A stretch of DNA of 64,000 bases from Sedimentisphaerales bacterium (lineage in GTDB: Bacteria > Planctomycetota > Phycisphaerae > Sedimentisphaerales > Anaerobacaceae). This document shows positions 38,840 to 48,038 of this stretch, in pieces (position 1 is the first letter of the stretch; every line of letters begins with the position of its first letter). Location: the NCBI GenBank assembly GCA_016931715.1, contig JAFGEF010000102.1, positions 1 through 64,000 on the forward strand. Reading direction: 5' to 3'. The position numbers and the translations under genes were made by a program. Below the pieces are notes generated by a model. It was not told where the DNA came from and did no database searches. It saw only the letters and a list, made by a program, of their open reading frames with translations.

Positions 38840-39406
38840 TTAAAAACTAACCTTCGGAACTTCCCGTTCTGCGGCAGCTTCTATCTCGAAGAAGTCGCGT
38901 TTAGTGAAACTGAACATGCCGGCGATAATATTGGATGGGAACATCTGAATTTTGTTATTGTATCCCAATACCTGGTCGTTATAACTCTGTCTGGAAAAGG
39001 CAATCTTGTTCTCGGTGCTGCTAAGCTCTTCCTGTACGGCGAGAAAATTCTGATTAGCTTTCAACTCAGGATAATTTTCAACTACCAGCATGAACTTGCT
39101 TAATGCTTCACCGAGTGCGCCTTCGGCTTTCGATGATTCAGCTACACTTTTAGCTCCCATAGCTCTGCTTCGGGCTTCTGTAATAGACTCGAAAGTCCCG
39201 CGTTCGTGCTTCATATAACCTTTGGCAGTCTCTACAAGATTGGGAATCAGGTCATGTCTGCGTTTCAACTGAACGTCAATCTGCGACCATGCATTATCAA
39301 CCTGATTGCGAAGCCGAACCAGGGCGTTGTAAATACCGATTACAAACAAAACAAGAAGTACCAGTACAGCCAAAATTACTACAATAAAAATCATTGGTCC
39401 CGTCAT
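38840..39406 (-). CDS. lemA: LemA family protein
   Basis: A 188-residue membrane-anchored helical protein: one N-terminal helix (about 4-27), then [39 protein letters not shown] and the later [19 protein letters not shown] and FPSNIIAG, all LemA signatures. The role is unknown; it is repeatedly paired with HtpX-like proteases in envelope quality control. It lies in a minus-strand group with the zf-TFIIB gene and the 24-residue membrane protein. Confidence 0.93.
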   Translation of the reverse strand: MTGPMIFIVVILAVLVLLVLFVIGIYNALVRLRNQVDNAWSQIDVQLKRRHDLIPNLVETAKGYMKHERGTFESITEARSRAMGAKSVAESSKAEGALGEALSKFMLVVENYPELKANQNFLAVQEELSSTENKIAFSRQSYNDQVLGYNNKIQMFPSNIIAGMFSFTKRDFFEIEAAAEREVPKVSF

Positions 39407-39437
39407 GAGCTTTCTCCTAAATTAAATATTTTTTCAG

Positions 39438-39512
39438 CTATGCTTTCTTTTTCATAATTAATGCAATGACAATAACTACAACCGCAACGCCAAGACAGAT
39501 ATAGGTCCACAT
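39438..39512 (-). CDS. 24-residue single-helix membrane protein
   Basis: A short gene read from the minus strand: ATG at 39512, stop TAG at 39440-39438. An excellent AAGGAG lies six bases upstream. The product starts MWTYICLG, continues as a run of Val, Ile, Ala and Leu, and ends MKKKA, i.e. one membrane helix with a positive C-terminal end. It sits between the zf-TFIIB gene (12 bases) and lemA (31 bases) in the same orientation. Function unknown; a small partner of LemA or of the M48 protease is possible. Confidence 0.7.
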   Translation of the reverse strand: MWTYICLGVAVVVIVIALIMKKKA

Positions 39513-39524
39513 AATGTTCTCCTT

Positions 39525-39926
39525 TCATTGAACCGATTTATGATTGAACATATCCGTTAACAACGCTTTAATCTTGTTATTTTCATCTAATTGAGCATTT
39601 TCGAAAATATTATGCAATTCGCCTTTATCGAACCACAGGCCGTCACCTTTAATACATCTGTCAATCAGCAGTTTGGGAGCGACCGAGCCAACTACTATTT
39701 TCTGCATTTTTTTATAACAGATTGGACATTTTCGGATTTTCTCGGTAACGCCGGTATCAGCCTTAAATGAATTGAGCAATTCCTTTGCTTTTTTCGGCTC
39801 GCCGAGAAGAAGCTCCAGCTCGCCTGCATCCAGCCAGATTCCTTCACATTGAATACAATAATCAATCTCTACTTCATTTAGTTCGAGAGTGACCATTGCG
39901 ATTTGTTTACATACCGGGCAATCCAT
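39525..39926 (-). CDS. zf-TFIIB domain protein
   Basis: A 133-residue protein with two zf-TFIIB-like zinc ribbons: CPVCKQIAMVTLE with YCIQCEGIWLDAGELE (about residues 3-41), and CPICYKKMQK with DRCIKGDGLWFDKGELH (about 67-109). In the second ribbon one of the usual Cys is Gly-Asp (CIKGDG instead of CxxC), so that zinc site is incomplete. It begins the zf-TFIIB/small protein/lemA/M48 group. The family is of unknown function. Confidence 0.85.
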   Translation of the reverse strand: MDCPVCKQIAMVTLELNEVEIDYCIQCEGIWLDAGELELLLGEPKKAKELLNSFKADTGVTEKIRKCPICYKKMQKIVVGSVAPKLLIDRCIKGDGLWFDKGELHNIFENAQLDENNKIKALLTDMFNHKSVQ

Positions 39927-40261
39927 AACTTATCCCAAATCGTCTATCTTACTGATTCCGCTTCAAATGCGGAAAAATAAATACCAAGTCTAAATATAAT
40001 ACGCCTTAAAGAACAGAAAAATTCAAATATAAACGGAGATAATCTGAAATAATTTCATCTTACCCATTTTATCGCCTGTAGTTTTTATAAAATATATCTT
40101 TTTCAAAACAGCTTCGTGTCGTTCCAAATCCAGATGTATATTACATTTACACGATTTTCCTGTCAAGAACGAGGATAGAAATATTTATTCTTGACGAAAC
40201 GAGCTTTTTCGATTATTCAATACAATTTATCTTAAGCAAAAATGGTTTTGGGTGCCAGAGA
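39927..40261. other. Divergent intergenic region without a clear gene
   Basis: 335 AT-rich bases. Visible: a short hairpin CCGCTTCAAATGCGG near 39957-39973, and an inverted pair GTCAAGAA/TTCTTGAC at about 40166-40196. No convincing -35/-10 pair, riboswitch or RNA was recognised. It must carry promoters for both flanking genes. Confidence 0.3.
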
Positions 40262-41122
40262 ATGATAGTTGATTGCCATACACATATAGAGAACGCTTCC
40301 GGCGAAAGCGCGGTAGTTGAGCATTTAGCGGCTGTTGAAACCGTAAACGCCTGTATTGTTCTGGCTGCCGCTAACGGACCAAGCAGCGAAGTTAATAAAA
40401 AACTTTCTCAGTATGTGAATAAATATAATGAAAAAATGGCCGGTTTCGCGGTTGTTCAGCCCAATGAAGATAAAATAAGCACAAGCAGCCTGGAAACGGT
40501 CACAAAAAAGCTGGGACTTAAAGGAATTGTTCTATATTGTTCAGATTGGGGTATTCATCCAACCAATAGCAGAAATATGAGGCTTTATGAAGCAGCGCTT
40601 GAGCTGAACCTGCCTGTCTTTTTCCACAACGCAGGTGACGATATAAAACAGGACGCTGTATTGGATTATGCTCAACCGTATCTGCTGGATGAAGTAGCCA
40701 GAGAATTTCCGTCCCTGAAGATTATTATAGGAAACATGGGAATACCCTTTGTCGAACAGACACTGCTGATGGTTGCCAAACACAAGAACGTCTATGCTGA
40801 TTTAACAATAAAACCCAAAAATATCTGGCAGACTTACAATACTGTTATCGCTGCATACGAGTATGAAGTAATGGATAAACTTTTATTCGGAAGCGGATTT
40901 CCAACATGCACTGCGGGGCAATGTATCGAAACGCTTCTTGGTTTTAATATGCTTCTGGCAGATACAAATTTACCTTCTGTTCCGCGAGGGAGTATTAAAA
41001 ATATTATCGAGAGAGATACCTTAGTGCTACTTGGAATTAAAGAAGCAGATTCAGATATACAAGAAAAAGACACGCAGGAAAATAAAGAGCAAAAATCCAG
41101 AAAATCCAAAAAGAAAGAATAG
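40262..41122 (+). CDS. Amidohydrolase 2-like protein with altered metal ligands
   Basis: A 286-residue TIM-barrel protein of the amidohydrolase-2 type: VDCHTHIENA (HxH, residues 6 and 8), PVFFHNAGD (about 119-127). Where family members have a His-containing strand it has IIIGNMGIP (Asn instead of His), and where they have FGSDFP it has FGSGFP (Gly instead of the catalytic Asp). Two of the metal or acid-base residues are therefore missing. It may be a non-catalytic relative or use a different chemistry. The C-terminus is Lys-rich (KSRKSKKKE). Five bases separate it from the NSS transporter gene. Confidence 0.75.
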   Translation: MIVDCHTHIENASGESAVVEHLAAVETVNACIVLAAANGPSSEVNKKLSQYVNKYNEKMAGFAVVQPNEDKISTSSLETVTKKLGLKGIVLYCSDWGIHPTNSRNMRLYEAALELNLPVFFHNAGDDIKQDAVLDYAQPYLLDEVAREFPSLKIIIGNMGIPFVEQTLLMVAKHKNVYADLTIKPKNIWQTYNTVIAAYEYEVMDKLLFGSGFPTCTAGQCIETLLGFNMLLADTNLPSVPRGSIKNIIERDTLVLLGIKEADSDIQEKDTQENKEQKSRKSKKKE

Positions 41123-41127
41123 CGGCT

Positions 41128-43215
41128 ATGGCTGAACTACTCGAAGAGCAGAGAGAAAGCTGGGGAACGCGAGGGGGATTTATTTTGGCTGCTATAGGCT
41201 CTGCGGTCGGTCTGGGCAACCTGTGGGGATTTCCATATAAATTATACAGCTATGGGGGAGGAGCATTTCTAATACCATACATTCTTGCTCTTATAGTAGT
41301 TGGTTTTCCTTTATTGATTTTAGAATTCAGTCTGGGTCATTATACTCAGCGTGCGGCTCCCGATGCTTTTAAACAGAGTCACAAAAAATTCGAAATAGTT
41401 GGCTGGTGGGGAATAATTCTGGCTTTTGTAATCATCACATATTATCCGGTTATTCTTGCCTATTGCTTCAGCTTTCTATGGTACAGCATTCAGGGTATTG
41501 CCAACAACGGGCAACTGCCATGGGCTGGACAAGGTGTGGAAGGTGTAAAAAACGCGAAAGAGTTCTTTTTTGATAACTACCTCGGTTATCAGGAAGGCAC
41601 TGCACTCGGTCCTATCAGGTGGAATATCGTTTTGCCATTAATAATAGCATGGCTCACTATGTACTTATGCATCTTCAGAGGCGTGAAACTTGTCGGGAAA
41701 GTAGTCTGGCTGACAGTTCCGCTCCCCTGGCTTATGCTGCTGATTTTAACTATACGCGGCTTAACGCTCGAAGGAAGCATGCAGGGTTTGGCTTATTACC
41801 TTGATCCTGTCTGGTCTGAACTTGCAAAACCTGCAACCTGGCGTTACGCTTTCGGTCAGGTCTTTTTTTCGCTCAGTCTCGCTTTCGGTGTCATGATTAC
41901 TTATGCAAGTTTTCTTCACAGAAAAAGCGATATCAACAATAACGCACTGATAATAAGCATATCTGATTTCGGGACGAGTTTTGTTGCAGGCCTGGCGGTT
42001 TTTGCAACTCTTGGAGGCATGGCGTTTGTAACACAACAGGCAGGCCACCCTGTCGAAGTCGAAAATGTCGCCGAATCAGGACCTTCTTTGGCTTTTGTAG
42101 CTTTCCCATATGCGCTGGCACAATTACCTTATTCTGCATGGTTCAGCCTTGTTTTCTTTTTCACATTAATTACTTTAGGTATCGATTCTGCTTTTTCAAT
42201 TACAGAATCAGTCCTTGCAAGCATAGTTGATAAAACCGGCTGGAAAAGGTCGATAGTACTGCCTGTTATGAGTCTTATCGGTCTGGCTTTCGGATTGATT
42301 TATATTACACAGGGAGGACTGAACTGGCTTGGAATCATAGATGGTTTTGTGAACGGAACAAGAGGTATCATGTTTCTTGGTCTGATGGAAGCATTGGTTC
42401 TCGGCTGGTTATGGCGGCTAAGCATATTAAGACGTCACGCGAACAGCCGGAGTGACTGGAAACTGGGTAAATGGTGGGATTATATTATTCGTTTAGTAAT
42501 ACCAATTATTCTGGGCACATTATTTTTCTGGCAGCTTTTTGAAGACATCAATAATAAAGATGGTTTTCTGAGAACGCCGGAAGGAAAATGGATTGCTTCC
42601 AATTGTGTTGGAGTTGGAATACTTGTCATTGCACCATTGATTTCAATAGTATTAAGTTCCCGTAAGGGGCGTAATAACAATAAAGTACCCACTGCAGAGG
42701 AAGTAAAGTTACAAGTTCGCGGCAGATTGGTCGGGGCTATTGCGTTTATTACAGCAATAGCATCAGGAGTAGTATTTATTATATCGATGCAGCCTGCACA
42801 ATCGTCGAATGTAAAAACAGCCGCATTTTGGATTTTAGCCGCAGGCGGTGTAATAGCAACGGCACTCAGCTTTTATATTCTTGAGAAATTCGATTCCGTC
42901 AGTTGTCGAACATCATGGCTCGCACGCTGGGCCGGAATTTTCGGCACGATGGACATAGCGGCATTGTTCGCAAAATTCTTATATGAAAAAAGTGCAGCAT
43001 TCAGTATCGAAAAAAATACAGAGGCTGTTACCCATGAATTGACCGGGGTCTCTTATGCAATCCTTGTGATTGTTTTTCTGATAATAATCGGAGGTTTAGG
43101 CTGGTGCTTTTACAAGGCATTAAGCGCCGCAGGAGCTAACGCGGCAGAACAACATCCGGAAGAAGTTGGCGATGAGCCTAAAGCCCAATCGGATAGTGTT
43201 ACGAACGCAGGATGA
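41128..43215 (+). CDS. Neurotransmitter:sodium symporter family transporter
   Basis: A 695-residue LeuT-fold transporter. WGTRGGFILAAIGSAVGLGN at about residues 11-30 (helix 1, sodium site) and later LSLAFGVMITYASFL and TLGIDSAFSITESVLA (about 250-365) are NSS features. It should import an amino acid or amine with sodium. It is longer than common bacterial members (about 450-510 residues) by a C-terminal part with three or four more helices and a short hydrophilic tail. The downstream position from an amidohydrolase-like gene suggests a shared substrate, but this is inference. Confidence 0.92.
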   Translation: MAELLEEQRESWGTRGGFILAAIGSAVGLGNLWGFPYKLYSYGGGAFLIPYILALIVVGFPLLILEFSLGHYTQRAAPDAFKQSHKKFEIVGWWGIILAFVIITYYPVILAYCFSFLWYSIQGIANNGQLPWAGQGVEGVKNAKEFFFDNYLGYQEGTALGPIRWNIVLPLIIAWLTMYLCIFRGVKLVGKVVWLTVPLPWLMLLILTIRGLTLEGSMQGLAYYLDPVWSELAKPATWRYAFGQVFFSLSLAFGVMITYASFLHRKSDINNNALIISISDFGTSFVAGLAVFATLGGMAFVTQQAGHPVEVENVAESGPSLAFVAFPYALAQLPYSAWFSLVFFFTLITLGIDSAFSITESVLASIVDKTGWKRSIVLPVMSLIGLAFGLIYITQGGLNWLGIIDGFVNGTRGIMFLGLMEALVLGWLWRLSILRRHANSRSDWKLGKWWDYIIRLVIPIILGTLFFWQLFEDINNKDGFLRTPEGKWIASNCVGVGILVIAPLISIVLSSRKGRNNNKVPTAEEVKLQVRGRLVGAIAFITAIASGVVFIISMQPAQSSNVKTAAFWILAAGGVIATALSFYILEKFDSVSCRTSWLARWAGIFGTMDIAALFAKFLYEKSAAFSIEKNTEAVTHELTGVSYAILVIVFLIIIGGLGWCFYKALSAAGANAAEQHPEEVGDEPKAQSDSVTNAG

Positions 43216-43329
43216 AAACTTTTTTTACAAAAGCTATTCTGACCCGGGATTTCACATTATTGATATAGTTAGTGAAAATTTTTATTTGCGAGTTATACCT
43301 GAACATAGTTCTCTGTCAAGGAGTTGAAA

Positions 43330-45690
43330 ATGGAAGGTCTTATTTTTCTTTTGGTGCTTTGTGCTGTTGCCTTAGCTGCTTCAGGACCAATAGCGCTGAT
43401 TATCAGTATTATCGCACTTAAAAATTCCAACAGAATTCTTCAGCAATTACGGGAATTCCAATGGGAAAAACAATCTAAACAGTCTGAACTGCAAAAGCCT
43501 TTAACAATTACCGAAAATAAATATCACGTAGAACAAAAAGCTCCACCTGCAGAACTATATCATCCTCCGGAAGAACCTGACAAGACAGAGTCTTTTGTTA
43601 AACCAAAAACAAAAACCAGGATAGAACTTGATAGATTAAAACCTCGTGAGTTTTATGAAAAAGAGGCTCGTCATGCTCAAGCGGAACTTGAACAAAAAAT
43701 CGGAACAAGATGGGTGCTCGTTGCGGGAATTATTGCGGTTATATTTGCGGCAGGATTCTTTTTAAAATACGCTTACGACAATAATCTTGTCGGACCTGCC
43801 GGAAGAGTAATTATTGTTGCAGTTGCAGGCTTTATTGCACTTGCGATCGGAGAGGTCACGCGCAGACGCGATTACGGCATTGTTGCAAAATCTGTAACCG
43901 CCCTGGGTTTTGCCATATTGTATTCAGCGGTCTTTGCCGCTTGCGCATATTACGAACTGATTTCATCTACATACGCATTCGTTTTTTCAATAATCATAAC
44001 GGCCGCAGCAATGCTCTACGCTCTAAGTCTTGACGAAATAGCGATTGCGTTTTTATCTCTGCTTGGCGGATTCCTGACACCGGTAATAATATCTACAGGG
44101 AAAAATATGCCTGTGCAGCTTTTCATTTACGTTTTAATTTTGGATGCCGGAGCTGTAGTTTGTGCATATTATCGAAAATGGAGACTCGTTGACATAGTCT
44201 CATTTATAGGGACATTTTTGCTTTATACAGGATGGTTCGAGAAATTCTATCGTCCTGAGATGCCAGTCGCAGAGTCGATGCCCGGGCAGATGCCGATGGC
44301 TCTTATTTGGCTTACGATATTTTTCCTCGTCTATCTTTTATTGCCTGTCCTTTATGATTTGCTGCGAAAAGTCGAAGCAAAAAAAGATGACGTTTTCCTG
44401 GTTCTCGCCAACGCCGCCGTTGTGTTATATTACCTCTGGACAATGTTATACAAAGATTACCGTGCAGAGCTGTCATTTACAACTTTGGGATTATGCGCAA
44501 TTCATCTTGGAATGATGGCAATAGTATTCATACGCTGCAAATTCGACTTAAATTTGAGACTTGCATATTTGGCTATCGGTCTTTTTTTTCTGACAATTAC
44601 TATACCTCTCTATTTTAAAATGTATGCGATAGCAATAGCCTGGGCGATAGAAAGCGCAGTATTAATTCTTATCGGTTTAAGATATCGCAGTTACCTGACA
44701 CAACTCGGCGGCGCCATTGCCCTTCTTTTAAGTTTCGGGCAATTGATGCGTCATTTACCCATGCATTCAGCCGCATTTACTTTAGTATTCAATCCTGTTT
44801 TCGGTACATGGTTTACCGTTGTTTGCGCAATAGTTGTCTGTCATATTTTGTACAGAACAACGCATAGTCTAACCGAAGAACAACGTGACATAATTGCCCA
44901 GGCATCTTATGCGGCCGCCGCACTTTTGCTTCTGGCAACAATCGCTATGGAGTGGTTTTATTACTGCAGGTTTAATGTTACGGATTCTAATATCGAGAGA
45001 GCGCTATTTTATAAGGGAATTGTAATAGTCATTGCTGCGTTCCCATTACTGCTGCTGACACGACCTGCCTGTCCAAAAGGCCAATTATGCCAATTCTTGG
45101 CGGCGATTATTGCTGCAGGCGGCGCTATAATGGCTGTTATCTGCCTGAAGTGGTTTTACAGTAGTAATTTCGTTATCTTCGCTAATGTCGAATTTCTGAT
45201 AGTTCTGTTTTTTGCTGCAACATTGTTTGGAGATGCCTGGGTGCATCACAAAAGAAATAAGGAAGAACAATTCATCCATGAACTTCCAGTCATATTTAAA
45301 TTATCGGGAGTAATTGTTTTATGGATTCTAATGACGGAAGAAATCTATCTTTATTGGTATTGTAAAGACAAATTCCTGCAAAGCATCGAAAACTGGAAAT
45401 TCCTCGCACATATGTATATATCAGTAATGTGGGCATTATACGGAGCCATGTTGATGGTCGTTGGATTCTGGAAGAAAAGCGTTGCTTTAAGATACATCTC
45501 GCTCGGCATATTCGGACTTCTTCTTTTAAAAGTGTTTATTCTGGATACAAGCAAAGTCGAAAGCGTTTATCGAATAGCAGCTTTTCTGGCTACCGGAGTT
45601 ACTTTAGTAGCAGTCTCTTATCTCTATCAATACCTGAGAAAGAAAGGTTTTTTCGATTCCGTATTGTCTGATACGAATAACAAAACATGA
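43330..45690 (+). CDS. DUF2339 polytopic membrane protein
   Basis: A protein of 786 residues with about 24 hydrophobic segments. After an N-terminal helix and a coiled, charged linker (about 25-125) comes KIGTRWVLVAGIIAVIFAAG, then GRVIIVAVAGFIALAIGE and LSLLGGFLTPVIIS, which identify DUF2339. The function is unknown. I choose the ATG at 43330, six bases after GGAG, over the TTG at 43324. It is followed by a bidirectional terminator. Confidence 0.88.
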   Translation: MEGLIFLLVLCAVALAASGPIALIISIIALKNSNRILQQLREFQWEKQSKQSELQKPLTITENKYHVEQKAPPAELYHPPEEPDKTESFVKPKTKTRIELDRLKPREFYEKEARHAQAELEQKIGTRWVLVAGIIAVIFAAGFFLKYAYDNNLVGPAGRVIIVAVAGFIALAIGEVTRRRDYGIVAKSVTALGFAILYSAVFAACAYYELISSTYAFVFSIIITAAAMLYALSLDEIAIAFLSLLGGFLTPVIISTGKNMPVQLFIYVLILDAGAVVCAYYRKWRLVDIVSFIGTFLLYTGWFEKFYRPEMPVAESMPGQMPMALIWLTIFFLVYLLLPVLYDLLRKVEAKKDDVFLVLANAAVVLYYLWTMLYKDYRAELSFTTLGLCAIHLGMMAIVFIRCKFDLNLRLAYLAIGLFFLTITIPLYFKMYAIAIAWAIESAVLILIGLRYRSYLTQLGGAIALLLSFGQLMRHLPMHSAAFTLVFNPVFGTWFTVVCAIVVCHILYRTTHSLTEEQRDIIAQASYAAAALLLLATIAMEWFYYCRFNVTDSNIERALFYKGIVIVIAAFPLLLLTRPACPKGQLCQFLAAIIAAGGAIMAVICLKWFYSSNFVIFANVEFLIVLFFAATLFGDAWVHHKRNKEEQFIHELPVIFKLSGVIVLWILMTEEIYLYWYCKDKFLQSIENWKFLAHMYISVMWALYGAMLMVVGFWKKSVALRYISLGIFGLLLLKVFILDTSKVESVYRIAAFLATGVTLVAVSYLYQYLRKKGFFDSVLSDTNNKT

Positions 45691-45736
45691 CAATGTTAAA
45701 ACTGCGCATTATTTTGCATAGCTCTTAGTTTAAAAC

Positions 45737-45773
45737 AAATCCGCCATTCTCTATAAATCAGAATGGCGGATTT
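45737..45773. terminator. Bidirectional terminator
   Basis: AAATCCGCCATTCT (45737-45750) and AGAATGGCGGATTT (45760-45773) form a perfect 14-pair stem with a nine-base loop, AT at both outer ends. It lies between the convergent DUF2339 and Hsp20 genes and should serve both. Confidence 0.88.
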
Positions 45774-45822
45774 CTCATTAACAATTTACTCTTTACATTT
45801 TTAGCCCGTTGGCACACTCTTT

Positions 45823-46266
45823 TCAGCTTTTTACTTTTACTTTAATCGCCTTGGCTTTTGCGGCTTTCGGCATGTTTATCGAGAGCACGCCGTCCTTATA
45901 TGCGGCATCGACTTTCTCGGAATCCACATCAGTAGGCAGAGTTATTTCTCTTCTGAAAGTGCCGTAGCTGCTTTCGATATGGTAATAATTTTTTTCTTTC
46001 TTCTCTTCCTTATGTTTCTTCTCGCCGCTTATGGTTAGTGTATTGCCATAAACGGAAATGTCGATATCCTCGGCGCTGCAGCCTGGTACTTCAGCCCGTA
46101 CGATAATTGAATTTTCATCTTCCGCTACATCGATTGCCGGCCATGCTTTATAACCCGCAAAAGGTCTGTCAAGACCTCTGAAAAAGCTGTCGAACAAATC
46201 GTCCATTTCATTATGGAGTGTTGTCAAAGAGTTTCTGTTTTGTTTTGTGTAAGGAACCAGTGTCAT
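45823..46266 (-). CDS. Hsp20/alpha-crystallin small heat-shock protein
   Basis: A 147-residue small heat-shock protein. The alpha-crystallin domain spans about residues 40-140: PAIDVAEDENSIIVRAEVPG, ISVYGNTLTISGEKK, TFRREITLPTDVD and AAYKDGVLSINMPKA. The C-terminal IxI-type tail is replaced by IKVKVKS. A strong GGAGG precedes the ATG. It holds unfolding proteins as a chaperone. Expression appears to be sigma-54 dependent (see 46349-46364). Confidence 0.95.
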   Translation of the reverse strand: MTLVPYTKQNRNSLTTLHNEMDDLFDSFFRGLDRPFAGYKAWPAIDVAEDENSIIVRAEVPGCSAEDIDISVYGNTLTISGEKKHKEEKKEKNYYHIESSYGTFRREITLPTDVDSEKVDAAYKDGVLSINMPKAAKAKAIKVKVKS

Positions 46267-46348
46267 GTTAGTACCTCCTAATAATAATCTTTTTCATTTC
46301 TTTCTTTTTTAACCTTTTCATTTTACTTAAACTTCCAATAATCTAATA

Positions 46349-46364
46349 AGCAAAGAGCGTGCCA
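46349..46364 (-). promoter_or_regulatory. Sigma-54 promoter for hsp20
   Basis: Read on the minus strand the site is TGGCACGCTCTTTGCT, preceded by T. It matches the sigma-54 consensus YTGGCACG-N4-TTGCW at every fixed position, with the required ten bases between GG and GC. The -12 element lies about 85 bases before the hsp20 ATG, giving a leader of about 70 bases. An enhancer-binding activator would be needed. Confidence 0.85.
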
Positions 46365-46561
46365 AAGTCAAAATGTGCCGTTTTTAAGCAGAAAACGCGG
46401 ATTTAAAGGCTTTTTAAGCCTGTTTTAGACTTACAGATATGTCATTTTGACAGATATTGAAATAAAACATCACAGTTGTAGCTTTAAAATAAATTTAGTA
46501 CACTAACAACTGCTTGAATAAATGCGATAAATCGAAAAAAATCTGCCTGTTGAGGATGATT

Positions 46562-47068
46562 ATGGAAAACAAACAAGGTAAAACACCGCAGGAAAGTGCG
46601 GTTGAGACAAGGTATTTGCTTATGCCGCAACATGCAAATCCTAAGGGTACGGCATTCGGCGGCGTAATTATGAGCTGGATAGATATGATAGCCGGGCTGG
46701 CCGCACAACGTCACACGGGCTGTGATGTTGTTACCGCTGGTATAGACTCGCTTTCTTTTAAAGAGCCTATACGCATCGGAGAGCATGTCACCCTTAGAGC
46801 TTCAGTTAATTATGTCAGCCGCTCATCGATGGAAGTCGGCGTTCAGGTGACTCGCGAAAATCCGTATAATGGACAGAAAACTATTGCAACGACGGCTCAT
46901 TTGACTTTTGTTGCTCTTGACGAGAATAAAAAACCAACTCCGGCTCCCCCGATTCTGCCGCAAACGCCTGATGAGAAAAAGCGTTACAGAAACGCCGAGC
47001 TGCGAGTCAAATCCCGAAAAGAATTGTTAAAGAAAATGCAGCAAAACGAAACGGAAAAGAAGGATTAA
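46562..47068 (+). CDS. Acyl-CoA thioesterase, hotdog fold (YciA-like)
   Basis: A thioesterase of about 168 residues. TRYLLMPQHANPKGTAFGG followed by MSWIDMIAGLAAQRHTG (about 15-52) carries the catalytic Asp region of YciA/acyl-CoA hydrolases. DSLSFKEPIRIGEHVTLRA and SSMEVGVQVTREN follow. I start at the ATG at 46562 (TGAGGATG upstream) and not at the earlier frame opening. The C-terminal Lys/Glu-rich tail is common. It hydrolyses acyl-CoA to free acid and CoA. Confidence 0.88.
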   Translation: MENKQGKTPQESAVETRYLLMPQHANPKGTAFGGVIMSWIDMIAGLAAQRHTGCDVVTAGIDSLSFKEPIRIGEHVTLRASVNYVSRSSMEVGVQVTRENPYNGQKTIATTAHLTFVALDENKKPTPAPPILPQTPDEKKRYRNAELRVKSRKELLKKMQQNETEKKD

Positions 47069-47132
47069 TAGAAATGAACAGACGTCACCTTCCTGCGGAT
47101 TCAAATACAGCGTCATACTTACAGAACTAAAA

Positions 47133-48038
47133 GTGGAAGCAATCGAGATACAAAAGTTAACGAAAAGATATGGCAATGCCCGGGGAGTAGAGGACTTGTC
47201 ATTCAACATCATGAGCGGCGAAGTATTTGGCTATCTCGGTCCGAACGGCTCCGGCAAGACAACAACAATTCGTTGTCTTATGGGTCTATTGCGGCCGACA
47301 AGCGGAAATTGCTTCATTCTCGGACAGCGCATCAAATCAGGAAAGGCAACTCAGCATACACGCATCGGTTACCTGCCGGGGGATTTTCGCATTTGGCCCG
47401 GAATGACGACTCGAAAGTCACTCGAACTGATGGCTGCGCTGGGAAACGGTAATGTCAACAGGCGGCGGGATGAATTGGCTGAAAGGCTCAACCTTAACCT
47501 TGACCGAAAAGTCGGCACACTGTCAAAAGGCAATCGCCAGAAAATCGGTGTGATTTATGCCTTTCAGCATCAGCCGGAAGTGCTAATCCTGGATGAGCCG
47601 ACTATCGGTCTGGATCCCCTAATCAGACAGGTTGTTTTGGACATGATACGAGAAGCCGCACAACAGGGAGCTGCAGTATTGTTATCGTCTCACGACCTTA
47701 GTGAAGTAGCGTCTGTATGCGAACGAGCGGCTATCCTGCGCGAAGGATATCTTGCAGAACTGGCTCCAATTTCCAAAATAGTTCAGCAAGGTGAGAAACG
47801 TCTAAAAATATGGTTCACTGAAGGAACTGCGGTTCCGGTATTAACTGCAGACGAACTTTCCGGAGTGAGAATAATTCAGCAGAATTCGCACACATTGCTT
47901 ATTGCTTACCATGGAAAAATCGACTCGGTCATCAAGTGGCTTGCGCCGTTCTCCATTGAGCGAATCGGGACACAGGAGACAACCTTGGAAAATGCCTTTA
48001 TTCAATATTATAAAAGGGAGACAGGCAATGAAAAATAG
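47133..48038 (+). CDS. ABC transporter ATP-binding protein
   Basis: A 301-residue ATPase subunit. Walker A GPNGSGKTTTI (about residues 35-45), signature LSKGNRQKIGV (about 131-141), Walker B VLILDEPTIGLDPL (about 151-164) and the switch His in SSHDLSEVASV. The C-terminal third is the DUF4162-like extension common in exporters of the ABC-2 type. The start is a GTG with no strong ribosome binding site. It overlaps the permease gene by 11 bases. Confidence 0.93.
   Translation: MEAIEIQKLTKRYGNARGVEDLSFNIMSGEVFGYLGPNGSGKTTTIRCLMGLLRPTSGNCFILGQRIKSGKATQHTRIGYLPGDFRIWPGMTTRKSLELMAALGNGNVNRRRDELAERLNLNLDRKVGTLSKGNRQKIGVIYAFQHQPEVLILDEPTIGLDPLIRQVVLDMIREAAQQGAAVLLSSHDLSEVASVCERAAILREGYLAELAPISKIVQQGEKRLKIWFTEGTAVPVLTADELSGVRIIQQNSHTLLIAYHGKIDSVIKWLAPFSIERIGTQETTLENAFIQYYKRETGNEK

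Noticed and set aside
45805-45830. TGGCAC sequence resembling a sigma-54 -24 element on the plus strand
   Set aside because: It lacks TTGC at the -12 position and no gene follows downstream on that strand.
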